A stretch of DNA of 64,000 nt from Pleurostoma richardsiae (taxonomy: Eukaryota; Ascomycota; Sordariomycetes; Calosphaeriales; Pleurostomataceae): contig JANBVO010000004.1 in the NCBI GenBank assembly GCA_030052745.1, positions 434,001 through 498,000 of the forward strand, read 5' to 3'. The notes below the pieces were generated by a model. That model saw only the letters and a program-made list of their open reading frames with translations, made no database searches and was not told where the DNA came from. A program made the position numbers and the translations under genes. Below, one piece after another: positions 61,673 to 64,000 of this stretch. The stretch's first letter is position 1. Every line of letters starts with the position of its first letter.

Positions 61673-64000
61673 TTGGGAATAAATAGTAACGGCGGGAGGT
61701 ACCCCTTGGCCGAGCTTTGCTAAACAGAGATACCGCGGGCAGGGAAGGGGGAGGGGGGGTGTCTGAGGTGGGGGATCCGACTCCGGGAACCCAGAGGTCT
61801 CCTGGTGCTTTTATGGTTAAGAGCCCGGGCAGGTCGACCCGCAGAAGCCAAGTCACTCAAGTGCCTTTTTTTCCTCTCAGAGCTCGATGGTTTTTCTCTG
61901 TTCTCGCTCTCTGACCTTTGTTCGGCTGCTCCTAGCCTGTCTAGGGCGCGAAGGAACTGACCAGATCCCTGAAGAGGTTCCTAAAGTGGGGAACAACTGT
62001 CAATTTCTATGACCGTGATTGGACGGCACGACCGGGTAGGAGGGGTGGAGGGGCATCATCACTCTGTGATGGAGGGAATGGAGGGGTAGGTAGGCAGAGG
62101 TAGCTTCTCTCAGGGCGGCGGGGCTGATGCAGAGTAACAGAGCTTCCTCGACCTCCACGGTGAGAGGAAGGTGAGTCTTTTTAAGACTCCCCAGCTGTCC
62201 CCTGCTCTACAGCTCAACCTGCGAATACGTGCAAGGATAAGGTGGAGTCTAGGCTGAGAGGGAGCTGCAGGTGATACAGGTGCAGGACCGGGTACGGAAG
62301 TACAGGTACACACGAACAGGCTAGGTATGTGGTGACTCAGGTAGGATCTGACACGGGTGATACTAACAGTTAAAGGGGGAAAGGTACTTCGTCGCCAACA
62401 GGAGTCTTGTGCAGGAGCAGGCAGAGCAGATGTCAATCCAAGTTCAGCTCTGATGCTGCTTGCTGGTGGCTTTGTGCCCGCCTGTTGCCAAGATACTGAC
62501 AACTCTTTTACTCCCAACCCTTGAAGCAGCTGCCTCCAGGCACACTCATCTGGTGTGCAGATCTCAGAGAAGGCTGACCATTCATCAGCCGTGGTCTGTA
62601 GGCCTCAGCGGACCAGCGCTACTACCGAAGAACGTAGTAGAATCCGTCTTTGCCCGGCTACAGAGTCACCTGGCTGGTGGTTCGTCAACCTCACAGGAGG
62701 GCCACTTCGTTGGGGTCGTCGACGATGGCGAGAGGAAGTTCACTAAGGTGTTCGGTGACGATGTGATGAGTCAGCAGACTGTTCGTGACAGTCCCGAGTC
62801 TTGCCTCCAGATGTGAAAATAGGCCCGGCAGTGATAAAATGGGAGCTAAGGAGTGGCGCTTGGGGTTTTTGGGTGCTTTGGATGCGACAACCTCGAAGAC
62901 ACAAAGGGTTGTTTTTCGTGGGACCGACGGCCCGTTTATATGCGCGTCGCGCTCCAATCTGTCCAAAAGACAGATCAACAGGGGTTTGGCCCTTGGCCAG
63001 AACGGGTAAGACGCCCTGCACAGCCTCAGAAGACTCCCGCATTCAATTTGGAGATCCGCATTCTCTCTTGGATTCTACAGCAGTGCCAAGCGTACATATC
63101 TCGGGAGCTTCCTAAGACGACACTCCGATACTATGCAAACTACTCATACAGCTCACCGCTCGATATCGTCTGTACGCTGCTCAAGGTAGGGATTCTATAC
63201 AGATACGCGAAGAAGCCGGACTCTGCTATTGCTCAGAACGGCGTACAGTAATACGGGTGACTGACGCTGTGGCTGAACAACAGCGTCTTCTCTTTCTTTA
63301 TGTGGATGTCGGTTGTGGATGATGATAGTACAAGAGCAACCGGAGACCATGGCAAAAACAACCACGATGAAGCCGAGTCCCTGTGGCTATGGTTCTGTCG
63401 CAGTCTGCCATGCGTCTGTGATGGGCATTACTTGATCTAATCTGACATGACATGACAATTCAATCAATGAGGGCTGTAGTGAAGCTGCCACGCGTGTATA
63501 TCAACGTAGATTTGGACCATCGATTTCTTTTCACTTGTGAGCCGCTGGGCAACAATAAAGCGGATACCCATGCATGGAACTCTCACTTCATCTATACCAG
63601 CCTTCTCGAGTATTCCTATCCGTTACCTGGCGTCCGGAGCACGTACCTCCTCCGCCGCACAAGATGAACGGGATATTATTGCCTTCACCGGAGCGACCCT
63701 CCCCACCATGACAGGACATATTCTTCCACCGGCCGCCCGAGGCCGGCGGATCCGGGTGGTTGAGTTCTGCTTTTACTTCGGTCTACGCAAGCTAGACGGA
63801 GGAACGGGCTTTCATAACAGCGAAGACGATCGATCACCTCCTCGTCGATCGGATAGCGGGACCAGAGGTATCATGAGGCGGACAATTTGCTATTCTCGCT
63901 ATTCTTAGTCACCAGTCATTACCAGCGAGGGCAATCATATAGGCGAGGCGATGCAGACGAGCAGACAGACAGGCGCAGGAGAGTCATCACTGCCTCCTTA
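61673..64000. other. 2.3-kb right-end region without a supportable gene
   Basis: It includes the promoter and pyrimidine-rich leader of NC2-alpha. Frames up to about 130 codons (for example 62853-63251 plus) show no domain motifs or splice support. A gene starting beyond the window could have its leader here. No RNA gene or repeat array recognised. Confidence 0.5.

Overview
The window is a stretch of nuclear genome from a filamentous ascomycete (Pezizomycotina). A Sordariomycete is most likely, but that is an inference from protein style, GC content and intron style, not a species call. Nearly every gene is split by short spliceosomal introns (about 50-210 nt) with GTRNGT donors and YAG acceptors. 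The proteins are typical of fungi: a Zn2Cys6 regulator, a LaeA/UMTA-type methyltransferase, a 14-TM MFS transporter and a caspase-like protein. I rebuilt the gene models by hand from frame continuity across splice junctions and from family motifs. In almost every complete model the exon lengths sum to a multiple of three and the junctions restore conserved motifs.

Layout. 1-8.1 kb: an accessory-looking block holding a Zn2Cys6 transcription factor (minus, cut by the window edge), a SAM methyltransferase (minus) and a divergent MFS exporter (plus). 9.2-11.7 kb: the essential ribosome-recycling ABC protein RLI1/ABCE1 (nine exons). 11.7-28.7 kb: a very gene-poor zone that contains only one gene, a TALE-class homeobox regulator at 15.9-17.3 kb, with about 4.2 kb of gene-free DNA on its downstream side and about 11.4 kb upstream. 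28.7-32.2 kb: a five-exon gene whose frame joins a caspase-like domain, a homeodomain-like segment and a rhodanese-like domain. 33-64 kb: dense housekeeping DNA with PBN1 (GPI mannosyltransferase I subunit), CBR1 (NADH-cytochrome b5 reductase), a DUF3605 protein, SND2/TMEM208, CDC27/APC3, histone H4, TRS20/sedlin, the mitoribosomal protein MRPL31, the cap-binding subunit CBC2, nucleoporin NUP82, a Pro/Gln-rich unknown, a second unknown, PIK1 (PI 4-kinase) and NC2-alpha/BUR6.

How the genes relate. The housekeeping block is not a pathway. It mixes ER membrane biogenesis (PBN1, SND2, CBR1), vesicle traffic (TRS20, PIK1), cell cycle (CDC27), chromatin and transcription (H4, NC2-alpha) and nuclear mRNA handling (CBC2, NUP82). 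Several pairs are divergent and share short intergenic promoters: caspase-fusion/PBN1, CBR1/DUF3605, SND2/CDC27, TRS20/MRPL31 and CBC2/NUP82. The most unusual items are the caspase-homeodomain-rhodanese fusion and the gene-free flank of the homeobox gene. I saw no intact transposon, tRNA, rRNA or CRISPR array.
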